The notes: generated from the letters alone by a model not told the origin. A stretch of DNA of 64,000 nucleotides from Corallium rubrum (GCA_964035015.1 OZ036005.1:1099178-1163177); one strand, 5' to 3'; counted from the stretch's first letter, positions 25,201 to 31,918 are shown. A program made the numbers and translations.

Positions 25201-28016
25201 GGGATGAAAATTTTCCCATGTAAACAATCGCTAACCGGGCTGGCTCACTTACCGGGATGATTTTTCGAAGGGATGCCTACGCCATCTATTGTTCTGACTT
25301 TTCGTTGTTGTAAAATCATCCCGGTGGGCGGGATGAAATTTTCTCATATAAATACAAGACAGAAATCATCCCGCTTACCGGGCTATCCCTGTAAGCAGGC
25401 TGGCTCGCCTCCATATAAATTAGTGTTTTGAGCCAAAAACTAATCTGTGAATGTTTTGTTTGCTTTTTTAGCAATCAATGTTTGTTGACTACACATGGCA
25501 AGCCATGAAACTAAGTTCATCTTCAGATGTTGTCAAAAAGTATGTTTAAACATTGCTTTTGTTGCCAACATGTCACATTTTACCCTGTTCAACGCCAGAC
25601 TATTTTATTCTGATGCCAGACTATTTTACTTCTCAAGAGGAGACGTCTTGACATAGGAGAAGTAAAACTGTAAAAGATTTAAAGAACATTGGCAATATAA
25701 ATATGTCTAATTTGAAAAACTTGTGAAATTATAATGAAAGACTTTTTACAACTTTTCCGTATCACGCGTTTTTGAGATATTTCAATATGCGATGGTCTCT
25801 GACGTCATAATGAACGGCATGTGAGAAGAGTGCTTCCAGTTTGACTCTACCAAACACCACAGGTTTCCTTCGCGTACTCCAGTTTCCTTCTGTAGACTGT
25901 AGTAACGCTGGACCAATAAGGGATAGCCCTTACTGGACCTCTAGGGAGAGCAGTTAAATATAACTGATAGAGCTATCCAGTATAAATAAAATTATAAGTA
26001 ATATTGGACATTTCATTCGATTACATAGCATGTTCTAGCGATTCATGGGTGAAGGAAAATTCGAGTGTAGAATATATACATTTTAAGTCCAAACCGGGAC
26101 CAGTTGCAAAAAATGCAACTACACAGGCCTTCCGGCAGGAATTGAACCCACGACCTTGCGATTCTAGTGCAATGCTCTGACCACTGCATGAGCCAATGAT
26201 TAGTTTGGTTTAATTCTAAAATCTGGAAACCGGAAGGCTTTTGCATACGATCCTAAGAACGTCTGCGAAGGAGGCTAGGTGCAGTGGTAATCACAGCTGA
26301 TAACACCGAGGTTTGCATTTTAATCTCTTTCGTTTTTAACCAAACTATTTACTTTCAGGTCATTTAATGAGCTTGGCACAATCGATGAACAACGAAATGA
26401 AACAGTCGCCTGGGAGAGCTCAGCTGATGTTCCCTCTCCAAAGGATACTGCATCTTGTAACGAGAGGCCAGAGCAGCAGGAGGAGGATTTATGTGAAGAT
26501 ATTGATAAAGAGAATGTGTTTGAGACTAAGGAGAATGGGAATGTGTTGGAAATAGAAAAAGAAACAGACATTCAGGTACGCGTTGTGTCAGTGATTGAAC
26601 ATGATTTGTTTTAATAACTTTATTGCCTATAGCAACTGGTGGTCAAACAGGGCGAAATGCCCCAATTGAACATGACTACCATGAGGTGTTAATTTTACGG
26701 AGGGAGGAAAACCGGAGAACCTGGCGAAAAACCCTCGAAGCACAGGAGAGATCAACTACAACTCTACTCATATTAGTTTTAAGCTCGACAACAGGGTCAT
26801 TCCCAAACGGTCACCCATCCAAGTACTAACCCCGTCTAACCGAGCTTAATCCGTGCTCCCCTTTAAGAGGAAGTGAACATATAGTGATCACGCTACAGTC
26901 AAACCTCTATTAGGGTGCGTTCGTTTGAGACTATCCTGGAAAAAGAATGGCCAAAATAACGTACGTGAACGCTAGTTTTAAGAACTCTTCTTAATCTGGA
27001 ATAACACGGAATACCATCCATTAAACTCTCCAGTAGATTAACCAGAATAACTCATCGTTTGAAAAACAAGGCATCAAGCTATTCTGGAACAGGGATAGCA
27101 AGAATATCGTACAGTACGAGAACGCTAGTTTAAGAGAGCTCTTCTTAATCTGGCATATACTCAGAATACCATACATTAAGCTCTCTAGGATATTTCAGAA
27201 ATTATTTTTACTCCAGAATAACCCAAATGAACGTACCCTAATTATGATATTCTAACCTTTCTTACGACTCTTAACACTTTGAGGCCTGGACCTTTCCCTG
27301 TGCTGAATAAAATCGTCTGGCAGTAGCCAGAATAAAATATAGACTCGTCTTCAGGCTTCAAAGTGTTAAAGAGATAGGTTTTAACACTTTGAGGCCTGGA
27401 CCTCTCCCTGTGCTGAATAAAATCGTCTGGCATTAGCCAGAATAAAATACTAAAGACTCGTCTTTAGGCTTCAAAGAGTTAAAGACATAGGTTTTAACAC
27501 TTTGAGGCCTGGACCTCTCCCTGTGCTGAATAAAATCGTCTGGCGTTAGCCAGAACAAAATACTAAAGACTCGTCTTCAGGCTTCAAAGTGTTAAAGAGA
27601 TAGGTTTTAACACTTTGAGGCCTGGACCTCTCCATGTGCTGGATAAAATCGTCTGGTGTTAGCCAGAATAAAATACTAAAGACTCGTCTTCAGGCTTCAA
27701 AGGGTTAAACAAAGTATTCATCATGTACAGGTTAGAATTTGATATAAAATTGGCCGCTCATATTTTAACCACTACTTTAATAAAATATTATATGCAAACA
27801 AAATGTCAGACAAGGCAATTGGTAGGATGTTCCAGTACTTGGCTCTGGTGACAGTAACCACTCTTCTTTTTAACAATAAAGTTAAGTATTGCATTTTTAC
27901 TCTATTTCTTATAGGAAACGTCAGAATTCAATAAAATGTCAGAAAAGACTTCTGTGTCTAAACGAAAGAGCGCAAAAAGTCCAAAAGCTCGCAGGAAAAA
28001 AGAAAAAAAGTTGTGA
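32..28016 (+). CDS. TBL3: TBL3/UTP13 WD40 protein, 5'-partial, about 22 exons
   Basis: Subunit of the UTP-B part of the nucleolar U3 snoRNP/small-subunit processome, needed for 18S rRNA maturation (family knowledge). Exons, all with AG/GT borders and matching phases: 32-61 (tentative), 690-765, 2128-2224, 3928-4145, 4768-4909, 6569-6627, 7673-7776, 10129-10204, 10809-10862, 11341-11412, 12491-12720, 14130-14208, 15956-16033, 17377-17435, 18362-18465, 19360-19431, 20479-20544, 23354-23446, 24395-24429, 25472-25539, 26359-26575, 27915-28016 (stop TGA). From 690 they give 699 residues that follow vertebrate TBL3 in order: WD blades (SGRDNVINIWD, GSQDLTIKIW, GSDGLIKLWTIKTSECVKTL), then the helical UTP13 C-terminal domain (LCSWNTNAKHSH, ALVPYTERHFERMNRLLQ). 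An acidic linker and a Lys/Arg-rich tail (KRKSAKSPKARRKKEKKL) suggest nucleolar targeting. The N-terminal blades lie upstream of the window. The blade piece expected between 62 and 689 was not found. Confidence 0.93.
62..689 (+). other. TBL3 intronic stretch, expected exon not found
   Basis: AT-rich. The exon at 32-61 ends within a Gly codon and the next recognised exon begins inside a Ser codon of SGRD. Family members carry about 20 residues between these points, so a ~60-bp exon with phase 2 at both ends is expected here. I could not find it. Around 545-617 there is a short palindrome whose arms read ttgaatatattgcagc and its complement. Confidence 0.4.
802..967. mobile_element. MITE, ~30-bp terminal inverted repeats
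   Basis: The ends ttaacccattcctgcc and its near complement at 950-967, each followed inward by a GGCCAAAAAC block, form a palindromic element in a TBL3 intron. Relatives lie near 14231-14370 and 38321-38430. Confidence 0.65.
1002..1150. mobile_element. Palindromic MITE
   Basis: Near-perfect ~60-bp inverted arms, starting with atatatcatacac and ending with gtgtatgatata, around a short centre. No coding capacity. Confidence 0.6.
1155..1300. repeat. Dispersed repeat fragment
   Basis: The segment with catggtactgatttcctttg and a following tcatgaattatt recurs near 11640-11720 and 24775-24880, each time in a TBL3 intron. It is an interspersed repeat of unknown class. Confidence 0.45.
1823..2055. 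mobile_element. MITE with GGGGCCGTTCATA-type termini
   Basis: Terminal inverted repeats read ttaggggccgttcatacgag at the left and the complement of tatgaacagccccttat at the right. The inner block with attttcgtgacataaaatca recurs near 15750-15775, a diverged relative. Confidence 0.65.
2577..3150. mobile_element. AT-rich MITE-like element with CGGTAT/ATACCG inverted motifs
   Basis: Both ends are rich in gatatatcg and cggtat blocks in inverted arrangement, with gggtttttttcaataccg near the right end and gggttttttcaaataccg near the left. This looks like a non-autonomous hAT-type repeat. The termini and class are inference. Confidence 0.4.
3487..3605 (-). mobile_element. tRNA-derived SINE remnant
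   Basis: Read on the minus strand, it contains a good Pol III B box (GGTTCGAGTCC) preceded by a tRNA-like segment ggctggcattcggaaggt. No convincing A box or cloverleaf remains, so this is a SINE or tRNA fossil rather than a tRNA gene. Confidence 0.45.
3656..3770. mobile_element. Small palindromic MITE
   Basis: Ends acagtaaattct and aaatttactgt, with internal inverted blocks ccatttagtgtcattctgtc and gacagaatgacaccaattgg. Confidence 0.6.
4990..5740. other. TBL3 intronic stretch with diverged repeat debris
   Basis: No exon seen. The left edge (actgatctct...ggatag) and the right edge (gagatcagtgg near 5657) are inverted relative to each other and resemble the arms of the 13199-13572 element, so this is probably an old, eroded copy. 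Confidence 0.35.
5760..6000 (+). repeat. Degenerate tandem repeat, ~20/40-bp unit
   Basis: Alternating blocks of the types cggaacatcttacaacgta and cggaacgttttatagcgta repeat about six times with many changes. Confidence 0.6.
6398..6512 (+). mobile_element. SINE fragment, same family as 19918-20212
   Basis: Shares cacctctacaacccaggctt-like B-box sequence and the downstream blocks gcatgtgagaagagtgcttc and accaaatgccgcaggtttt with the full SINE near 19.9 kb. Confidence 0.55.
6647..7022. mobile_element. MITE with internally expanded G-rich minisatellite
   Basis: Inverted arms at 6651-6684 (ctccttcgcagaggcttctt) and 6988-7020 (aagaagcctttgcggaggag). Between them lie a run of agggggaagg units (about 6690-6755) and six copies of a 21-bp unit (gggatgcgtgggggaaaagg). 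The long proteins readable here on either strand are repeat artefacts. Confidence 0.6.
6790..6920 (+). repeat. 21-bp G-rich minisatellite, ~6 copies
   Basis: Tandem gggatgcgtgggggaaaagg-type units with few changes. Each unit has two or more runs of three or more G, so G-quadruplex formation on the plus strand is plausible. Confidence 0.85.
7028..7283. mobile_element. MITE, TAGGGTGAGGCGGTTT termini
   Basis: Left end tagggtgaggcggtttcgg; right end aaacggcctcacccta. It abuts the preceding MITE. Confidence 0.7.
7317..7455 (+). repeat. 14-bp minisatellite, ~10 copies
   Basis: Nearly perfect tandem gactgttgttggta units. Confidence 0.9.
7545..7640. repeat. Dispersed repeat (CAACAACCAATGAAAA family)
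   Basis: The segment with ctgacgtgatctgacgtga and caacaaccaatgaaaa recurs at 19810-19915 and 22810-22890, each time next to a palindromic or tandem element. Confidence 0.5.
7826..8215 (+). repeat. GAT/GGT trinucleotide microsatellite
   Basis: About 390 bp of interrupted GATGGT/GATGAT repeats just downstream of the TBL3 donor at 7777. Low-complexity ORFs (poly-Met/Val, or His/Ser/Pro in the reverse frame) follow from the repeat. Confidence 0.9.
8225..10100. mobile_element. TA-flanked composite element with identical 265-bp direct terminal repeats
   Basis: 8224-8488 and 9837-10101 are, as far as I can read, identical 265-bp direct repeats. Each is bounded by inverted ACAATCATGGCCA/TGGCCATGATTGT. 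They enclose 1348 bp with no recognisable transposase or polymerase. TA lies at both outer borders (8223-8224, 10101-10102); the inner borders read TC and GA. The terminal repeat resembles the TA-flanked MITE at 46802-47054: CAATCA end, internal C-rich/caatgtt and caacatt/G-rich blocks. Best reading: two copies of a Tc1/mariner-like MITE moving a segment together. A small LTR-like origin is less likely because the outer ends carry TA and inverted repeats. It sits in the intron between the exons ending at 7776 and starting at 10129. Confidence 0.65.
10557..10652 (+). repeat. ATT/GTT microsatellite
   Basis: attattatt followed by tandem gttatt and attatt units. Confidence 0.9.
11020..11305 (+). 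mobile_element. 5S rRNA-derived SINE (SINE3 type)
   Basis: The head contains aagttaagcc, cggggttagtgctttgatgc and gggtgaccgcttggtaatg, close to the 3' half of 5S rRNA, which carries the internal Pol III promoter. The body (ctcctgtgcttcgagggttt, ggttttcctccctcc, gaccaccagttgctat) ends in an aataaagttattaaa tail. A second copy lies inverted at 26608-26890. Confidence 0.8.
11445..11720. repeat. Dispersed repeat with palindromic head
   Basis: The block agcagtgttttatcaaatct followed by the complementary agatttgataaa recurs at 18175-18330 and 24573-24880. All three copies sit in TBL3 introns. Confidence 0.55.
11851..11990. mobile_element. Palindromic MITE, ACACTTAATGTCTGCTC ends
   Basis: Arms acacttaatgtctgctccct and its exact complement at 11971-11990, with inner gggaaacag/ctgtttccc blocks. 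Flanking sequence with cgctgaataatttcgacg also accompanies the copies at about 40020-40210, 49495-49730 and 58970-59210, so it belongs to a larger unit. Confidence 0.7.
12280..12421. mobile_element. MITE, AGGCGGTTTTCCACTAGGCGA termini
   Basis: Inverted ends ggcggttttccactaggcga and tcgcctagtggaaaaccgcc, with internal cttttgtct/agacaaaag. Confidence 0.75.
12791..13183. mobile_element. MITE, GTTAACTAGTCTGTGTCACAG termini
   Basis: Inverted ends gttaactagtctgtgtcaca and tgtgacacagactagtagtt; internal arms with aggtctgtgaac and cacagacct. Confidence 0.7.
13199..13572. mobile_element. Palindromic MITE with actgatctcaaataatag arms
   Basis: Left arm cactgatctcaaataataga, right arm tctattatttgagatcagtg; inner arms tactggatagagcatc and gatgctctatccagta. 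Confidence 0.7.
13596..13949. mobile_element. CAACCTCGTTTCCAGG MITE with 9-bp target-site duplication
   Basis: Ends caacctcgtttccagg and cctgggaacgaggttg. It is flanked by the direct 9-mer ttttactct at 13587-13595 and 13950-13958. It interrupts older repeat sequence of the 802-967 family (ccagatgattttact context). An 8-9 bp duplication suggests hAT-like movement, which is inference. Confidence 0.75.
14005..14124 (+). repeat. TTTG microsatellite abutting a splice acceptor
   Basis: About 30 uninterrupted TTTG units end five bases before the acceptor AG (14128-14129) of the TBL3 exon at 14130. The repeat therefore takes the place of the usual polypyrimidine tract. Confidence 0.92.
14231..14370. 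mobile_element. MITE of the 802-967 family
   Basis: Begins ttaactcattcctgtgtgag, contains ccagatgattttact and gagaaccctcaga, and ends near catgagttaac. Confidence 0.5.
14389..14576 (+). repeat. ATC trinucleotide microsatellite
   Basis: About 190 bp of ATC units with a few ATT and one TTCGTC interruption. Confidence 0.93.
14990..15275. mobile_element. tRNA-derived SINE, rearranged copy
   Basis: Plus-strand head at about 14995-15058 (cctccgtggctcagtggtca, an A box). It is followed by the body in the opposite orientation at about 15085-15275, whose minus strand reads ggtcgtgggttcaattcctg (B box). Intact relatives at 25990-26195 and 63521-63784 carry both boxes on one strand, so this copy has been inverted or is two insertions. 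Confidence 0.65.
15296..15488. mobile_element. Palindromic element with long inverted arms
   Basis: Arms of about 60 bp: agaaatggttcatggtttgg and its complement near 15464-15487, plus ctccatcgagttatgg and ccataacttaatggag. Confidence 0.65.
15490..15950. other. TBL3 intronic stretch with repeat fragments
   Basis: Contains a lone half of the preceding element (tgctccatcgagttatgg near 15576) and a diverged half of the 1823-2055 MITE at about 15715-15820. No exon or ORF of note. Confidence 0.45.
16490..16985. mobile_element. ~500-bp palindromic element with ~200-bp arms
   Basis: The left arm (gtgcttatgtcacaaaaaat, ctcttttcattcgcgagata) is repeated in reverse at the right (tatctcgcgaatgaaaagag, gtgacataagcac). 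Inner arms contain tgtgacgtagcttaaggga and its complement. No transposase. Confidence 0.7.
17016..17338. mobile_element. MITE, TTAGGGTCTGTTTATATGATCC termini
   Basis: Ends agggtctgtttatatgatcc and ggatcatataaacaggccct; inner blocks ggatggcagccgggatgatt and attccggctgccatcc. Confidence 0.75.
17495..17856. mobile_element. Nested MITE pair, outer AAGCTGGATTTCCA
   Basis: Outer ends aagctggatttccattag and tagtggaaatccagctt. Inside lies a second palindrome (17511-17718) with ends agcctggtaccctggcccaa and its complement, apparently inserted in the first. Confidence 0.7.
17858..18008. mobile_element. MITE, AAGGCTGATTTCCAGTCAGTG termini
   Basis: Perfect-looking ends aaggctgatttccagtcagt and actgactggaaatcagcctt; inner gcgggcggaatttttctttg with its complement. 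It directly abuts the previous element. Confidence 0.75.
18010..18160. mobile_element. Palindromic element (GTCGACGACGTTTC arms)
   Basis: Arms gacgtttcttacgccatta and taatggcgtaagaaacgtc; centre of complementary aaagattttaaa/atttaaaatcttt. Confidence 0.6.
18495..19285. repeat. MITE with one arm amplified into six 118-120-bp tandem copies
   Basis: 18495-18585 is the left arm of a palindromic MITE (agtgaaaagatggtacagtg, gaaatactaacgtttcgaat). From 18586 the right arm (gaaacgtcagtatttcgtta, accatcttttcactttgctc, tactctgatgaagg) is repeated six times with alternating 118/120-bp spacing. The ORFs across it are periodic and not genes. It lies in the TBL3 intron after the exon ending at 18465. Confidence 0.85.
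19640..19915. repeat. Dispersed repeat (CAACAACCAATGAAAA family)
   Basis: Shares gacacgagacgaagtcgaat-type, tctgctgacgtgatctgac and caacaaccaatgaaaa blocks with 7545-7640 and 22600-22890. Confidence 0.5.
19918..20212 (+). mobile_element. tRNA-derived SINE, full-length
   Basis: A box ggcacagtggttagtgcacg and B box gggttcggttcctgc about 35 bp apart form a tRNA-like head. The body contains gcttccagtttgactctacc and tttcctccgggtactccgg and ends with gagttatccagtataaataa. Partial copies lie at 6398-6512 and 25812-25988. Confidence 0.8.
20213..20390 (+). repeat. TTAGG-to-TTTAG pentanucleotide microsatellite
   Basis: Begins as four ggtta units, then becomes about 30 tttag units. It starts exactly at the SINE 3' end, so it probably grew from the SINE tail; it is not a telomere. 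Confidence 0.9.
20556..21160. mobile_element. MITE-like element with caaacgtcgctcttctcatg ends
   Basis: Left end gtttcaaacgtcgctcttct; right end catgagaagttcggcgtttg, in inverted arrangement. Inner AT-rich arms share tctgctcaaatatg and catatttgagcaga. A third, direct copy of the terminus (ttcaaacgtcgctcttctgc) follows the minisatellite at about 22327. Confidence 0.55.
21183..22320 (+). repeat. 19-bp minisatellite, ~59 copies, with higher-order structure
   Basis: Unit ctgccgctcctaatacaat. Variants differ at two or three fixed positions (CCGCTCCA, CCGCTCCT, CTGCTCCT, CCCCTCCT, CCACTCCT) and recur in the same order, giving a higher-order period near 10 units (~190 bp). It lies in the TBL3 intron between the exons ending at 20544 and starting at 23354. 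Confidence 0.92.
22372..22555. mobile_element. Palindromic MITE, same family as 18495 and 33672
   Basis: Left arm gaaatactgacgtttcgagc then ctcttcgtcagagtaaaaac; right arm ctctgacgaagg, gctcgaaacgtcag. Confidence 0.75.
22568..22716. mobile_element. Palindromic element
   Basis: Arms gttgtctattcagttataga and tctataactgaacagacaac; inner acgtggtaagaac and gttcttaccacgt. Confidence 0.65.
22925..23170. mobile_element. Palindromic MITE, AAATATAGTAAGGTT arms
   Basis: Arms aaatatagtaaggtttaagt and accttactatatttag; core aacgtttcgagcgaaggccc with ttcgtcagag. The right arm is interrupted by a GC-rich insert near 23035-23080. Family members: 30355, 34975, 44100, 53500, 63130. Confidence 0.65.
23476..23712. 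mobile_element. MITE, GTGCATTCCATGTAGGTCACG arms
   Basis: Arms ggtgcattccatgtaggtca with acgccgaagat, and atcttcggcgt with tgacatggaatgcacc, around a GC-rich centre. Confidence 0.65.
23720..24390 (+). other. TBL3 intronic stretch
   Basis: Nothing recognisable beyond a possible old repeat at 24190-24260 (ttcaggctccgcgtag, ccaggagcccgagtg). Confidence 0.4.
24573..24880. repeat. Dispersed repeat, third copy of the 11445-11720 family
   Basis: agcagtgttttatcagattt, the complementary agatctgataaaac, then ctgatttcctttgtgttttc. Confidence 0.55.
25033..25421. mobile_element. MITE rich in GGGATAGCCCGGTAAGCG blocks
   Basis: Ends gtttatatgagaggcgagcc and ggctggctcgcctccatata. Repeated internal cccggtaagcgggat and atcccgcttaccggg blocks face each other. 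Confidence 0.7.
25812..25988 (+). mobile_element. SINE 3' fragment, family of 19918-20212
   Basis: Starts at gcatgtgagaagagtgcttc, contains ccagtttgactctaccaaac, and ends gctatccagtataaataaa. Confidence 0.7.
25990..26195 (-). mobile_element. tRNA-derived SINE, second family, minus strand
   Basis: On the minus strand, tggtcagagcattgcacta precedes ggtcgtgggttcaattcctg (B box), then the body gcaactggtcccggttt and gaattttccttcaccc. Same family as 63521-63784. Confidence 0.7.
26608..26890 (-). mobile_element. 5S rRNA-derived SINE (SINE3 type), minus strand
   Basis: The minus strand reads attaagctcggttagacggg, gttagtacttggatgggtga and ccgtttgggaatgac, very close to 5S rRNA. The body then matches the copy at 11020-11305. 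The 3' tail is aataaagttattaa, located at the left end. Confidence 0.82.
26914..27241. mobile_element. MITE, TAGGGTGCGTTCGTTTGAG termini
   Basis: Left tagggtgcgttcgtttgaga, right caaatgaacgtaccctaatt, with degenerate internal copies of aacgctagttt and ctcttcttaatctgg. Confidence 0.6.
27269..27708 (+). repeat. Four tandem copies of a 110-113-bp palindromic unit
   Basis: Each unit begins ttaacactttgaggcctgga, contains aaatcgtctggc and gccagaataaaat, and ends with the inverted ttcaggcttcaaagtgttaa. This is a head-to-tail array of a MITE-sized palindrome. Confidence 0.85.
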
Positions 28017-28049
28017 GATCGGACAAGGTACTTGAGTCGTAAAAAATGT

Positions 28050-28770
28050 TAAGGAATGTTAACCTTTTCTTTTAGATTGATTTTGGCCATTTTTTGAACT
28101 TTTGAATAAAGGTCAAAAAATGCCCTTTCTGAGCTTCTGTAGCAACAAGAAGGTTGTATTTGGGCTAAATATTCGTATTTGAGCCATATTTAAAAAAAGT
28201 TTCAAAATGTTGAGGGGTTAACCTTTACTTTTTGACCGATTTTTGCCATTTTTTTTCAATCTTGGAAATAAGGTCAAAAAACGAAAATTCAGTTCGAATA
28301 CAACCATTTTATGGCTTCTGTTGCAGCAAGAAGGCTTTATTTGTGCTAAATCTTTATAATTTGGCCTTATTTCTGAAGTTTAAAAAATAGCCAAATCAAA
28401 CTGTTAAGGGGTTGGCCTTTATTTTTTAACCGATTTTGACCGTTTTTCTAACTTTTGAAATAAGGTCGAAAAATGACAATCTACCTCAAATAAAGCCTGA
28501 AGGTAGCTTCTGTAGCGAGGAGAAGGATTTATTTGTGCTAAATCTTCATATTTTAATCTTATTTATGAAGTTGAAAAATCGGCCAAAATGGTAAGGGTTT
28601 AACCTTTACTTTTTGACCGATTTTTGCCATTTTTTCAACCTTGAAATAAAGTATTTCAATGTAGTAAAAAAACTTTAAAATAAGGTCCACAAAAATGACA
28701 ATTTAGCTCAACTAAAGCGTTTTTGTAGCTATACTGTAGCAACAATGAGGCTTTTGTTGCATAATATCTT
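28050..28770 (+). repeat. ~190-bp AT-rich tandem repeat, plus orientation
   Basis: Four imperfect units marked by aacctttactttttgaccga, tttttgccattttttcaac, gaaataaggtc and ttgtgctaaatct. It starts right after the TBL3 stop. An aataaa at 28105-28110 inside the first unit could serve as the TBL3 polyadenylation signal. Confidence 0.75.
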
Positions 28771-28774
28771 TTTA

Positions 28775-29240
28775 TTATATGGCATGAACTACTTCCGGTA
28801 AAATCACGCGCTGTGATTGGTTGGTGACACGGCGAGATGTAATGCCCGCGGGCAATATGAAAATTGTTAATGCCCTACGATTGGAAACAAACAAAAAATC
28901 CTGATAAGAAACTTTTATTGCCAAAAACCGATGAAAGTAAATGAAATAAACGACGATGAATATTATAAAAGTGAATTCTAGTATCCAGATGAGAAAGAAA
29001 CAGCAGAAAATAACGCTAGTTCGGTGTTTTGACGAAGATAAAGAAAGCGAAGACCAAGAAATACAAGATTGATTTTGAAGTAAAAAGTGCCATATAATAA
29101 ACTACTTAATAACCTCAACCGTTCGGTCTTTACGATAAAATATTAAACCTTGGTCTTGAACGGATTAACCTCGCTATCGCTCGGTCAATACTTCAATATT
29201 TTACCGTAAATACCTCACTCTCGGTTATTAGGTAGTTAAT
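28775..29240. mobile_element. Inverted-repeat region, probable MITE
   Basis: tatatggcatgaactactt near 28780 faces aagtgccatataataaact near 29085. A further palindrome (actacttaataacc / ggttattaggtagt) spans about 29100-29240. Confidence 0.45.
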
Positions 29241-29282
29241 ATTTTAGCCTTATTTCTAAAGTTGAAAAATGTCGAAAATAAG

Positions 29283-30075
29283 GCCTGGTTTAGACGTCGA
29301 AGTTCCGTCGCATTTAATTCGTCGAATTTAATGCGACGATTATGCGACAGAAGTGGCACAGTTCGGTTTAGACGTCGAATTTAATGTGTCGCATTTAATG
29401 TTACGGTGGTGTTTCGAGTTTCGAATTACCGCGCGTTGCAATTTGCATGGCACCCAGCTGTTAAGAGAAACGCCATGTTTTTATCTTCAAGTGAGTATAT
29501 CAAAATTAAAAGCTAAAACACAAAGAAGACCTTCAGGGGCTGTCTGTGTTTCAACATTGTGTCGTTGGTCGCCCGTTTGTCGTTAGTTAATGTATAAGCT
29601 TTCGCTTAAAACTCTCTCATTCTTAAAACCCGATTAATGTGTTGCTTTCGGCTATTTCGACAGTTTTCTTCGGCCGAAAACTCCAATACATTTTTATTGC
29701 CACCCAACTTCATACTAATTGTTTTCGTCCGTCACAAAACATTCTGGACGATAAAAACAAGTACGCCATGTTGAAAATGATCTTCGTGGGGCCCACGAAC
29801 TGTAAAATTGTTGGGTATCGAAGGATATTGTAGGATAGAAAAAGTGATTATACTAATTTATGCATTTTATTCGACTGCATTTTATGCGACGTCTAAATCA
29901 ACGTCGCATTTCCGTCGAATTATGCGACACAGCTCGTCGCATAATTCGACAGCGTCGAATTAAATGCGACGCGTCGAATAAAATCAGTTTAGACGTTGCA
30001 TTTCCGTCGGATAAAATTGGTCGCATTAAATGCGACGAATTAAATGCGACGGAACTTCGACGTCTAAACCAAGCC
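29283..30075. mobile_element. TAA-flanked MITE, GGCCTGGTTTAGACGTCGAAG termini (Harbinger-like)
   Basis: Ends ctggtttagacgtcgaagtt and aacttcgacgtctaaaccaa run for over 40 bp with many cgtcgcattaaatgcgac motifs. Direct TAA on both sides fits the 3-bp target-site duplication of PIF/Harbinger. It splits the 190-bp repeat array, whose sequence resumes at about 30080. No transposase; the centre holds unrelated unique sequence. Confidence 0.7.
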
Positions 30076-30354
30076 TAAGTAAAAGTATTACCTTTTCTTT
30101 TTGACTGATTTTGCCCTTTTTTCAATTTTGAAATTAAGGTAGAAAATGACAAGGGTTTATTTTTTAACTAAATATTCTTTTCCTTTTGTAGGAAGCTGTT
30201 TAAAGAGCCATTAGATATGGGACAATTATTAGCGCTTTCTATATTTAATTAAAAAAAATTTGTAACAAATATTTTGTTTTTGAATCTCCGGAAATTCCTT
30301 AACATTCCTGAAGTTCTTTACGACCCCTTCAAAAAGACGACCTTTTCAAAGTCG

Positions 30355-30565
30355 AAATATAGTAAGGTTAGATATACTGCCGAAACAGAGAACGTAGGAG
30401 TCTAACGTTTCGAGCGAAGGCCCTTCGTCAGAGAGAAACGTTGAAGGGCCTTCGCTCGAAACGTTAGACTCCTACGTTCTCTGTTTCGGCAGTATATCTA
30501 ACCTTACTATATTTCGATTGTTGTTTCTACATTGCCTACGCAGCACGCTACTTTTATTACACTTT
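30355..30565. mobile_element. Palindromic MITE, AAATATAGTAAGGTTAG arms
   Basis: Near-perfect arms: atatagtaaggttagatata, actgccgaaacagagaacgt, taacgtttcgagcgaaggcc and the reverse set, ending in cctacgcagcacgctac. Confidence 0.8.
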
Positions 30566-30569
30566 TCAA

Positions 30570-31160
30570 AGTCGATAGGTCTCGGGACACAGGATCGTCT
30601 TTTTATATAAGTCTAAATTTCTTTAAATTCTTGGAATTCCTAATACTTTTTAAAGTGTTTTGGCATGGGCCGGTCGTCTGTAACTCCCTGCCATGTCCTT
30701 GGCTTGGTGTTAGAGAAAGTTGTATTTCAACTATCAATCAAATTGTATAACAAAATTATCTATATTTCTGGATTATCCTGATTAAATCAATGGTACTTTT
30801 TCCTAACTTTTAGCCAGCAAATTAATTCACGCCTGCAGATAGGCTGTTAGCCTGCGTCACAGACGCTCGCGGGCGGAAAGGCGCGGGCAGAAAATTAAAC
30901 ACAACACAAGCTATGACGTAGGCTAATAGTTTGTTCGCAGGTTACAATTACTAGATGGCCTAAAGTCTTACAGGAAGGATAATTTAGTATTATCTTGTGC
31001 TAGAGCCAATAGTGACTTTTGAGGATTGCTCTTTCGTGAGTTGGTCGAGATTGTAGCACGAGAAAGATTTTGTTAAGCTTCTCATTCTTCTCTAAAACTT
31101 TAAGTACACTGGTGCCTAAAATTACTAGTCCATCTAGAAAACGAAACAGTAATATCGTAC
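30570..31160. other. Intergenic stretch, no gene seen
   Basis: AT-rich. A short inverted pair (gttagcctgcgtcacagac / tgacgtaggctaat) at 30848-30930 is the only structure noted. Confidence 0.4.
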
Positions 31161-31915
31161 AATGAAAGCTAACCCCTTTACTTTTTCATTTCAAATTTTT
31201 TTGAGTAAGGCTAAAATATGGATATTTAGGAGCTCAAAAAAGGCGTTATTTGTGTTAAATTATCGGGTTTTTTACCTTATTTTAAAAGTTGAAAGTTGGC
31301 AATTTTTTCAACTTTGGAAATAAAGCTAAAATATAAATATTTAGCACAAATAAAAGCTTCTTGTTTCTAGGGAACCTAAAAAAAGACTTTATTTGAGCCA
31401 AATTATCATTTTTTGACGTATTTCAAAAGTTGAGAAAATGGCCGAAATCGGTAAAAAAGTAAAGGCTAACCCCTAACATTTTGAACGATTTTGGCAATTT
31501 TCAACTTTTGAAATAAGGCTAAAATATGGATATTTAGCACAAGTAAAACCTTGTTGCTAGAGAAGCTAAAAAAGGATCTATTTCAGCTAAACTATCATTT
31601 TTGACTGTATTTCAAAAGTTGAAAAAATTGCCAAAATCGGTAAAAAAGTAAAGGCTAACCCCTTAACATTTTGACCAATTTTGGCCATTTTTTCAACTTT
31701 TGAAATAAAGCTAAAATATGAAGATTTAGCAAAACTAAAACCTTGTTGCTAGAGAAGCTAAAAAAAGGATCTATATGAGTTAAATTATCATTTTTGACCG
31801 TATTTCAAAAGTTGAGAAAATGGCCAAAATCAGTCAAAAAGTAAAGGCTATATAACCTCTTAACGTTTTGACCAATTTTGGTAAAAAAGTAAAGGCTAAA
31901 ATTATCATTTTTTTG
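31160..31915 (-). repeat. ~190-bp AT-rich tandem repeat, minus orientation
   Basis: The same family as 28050-28770 but reversed: aaaaagtaaaggctaacccc, caaaagttgaaaaa, ttagcacaaataaa. About four units. The two arrays face each other across about 2.4 kb. Confidence 0.75.
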
Positions 31916-31918
31916 GCT

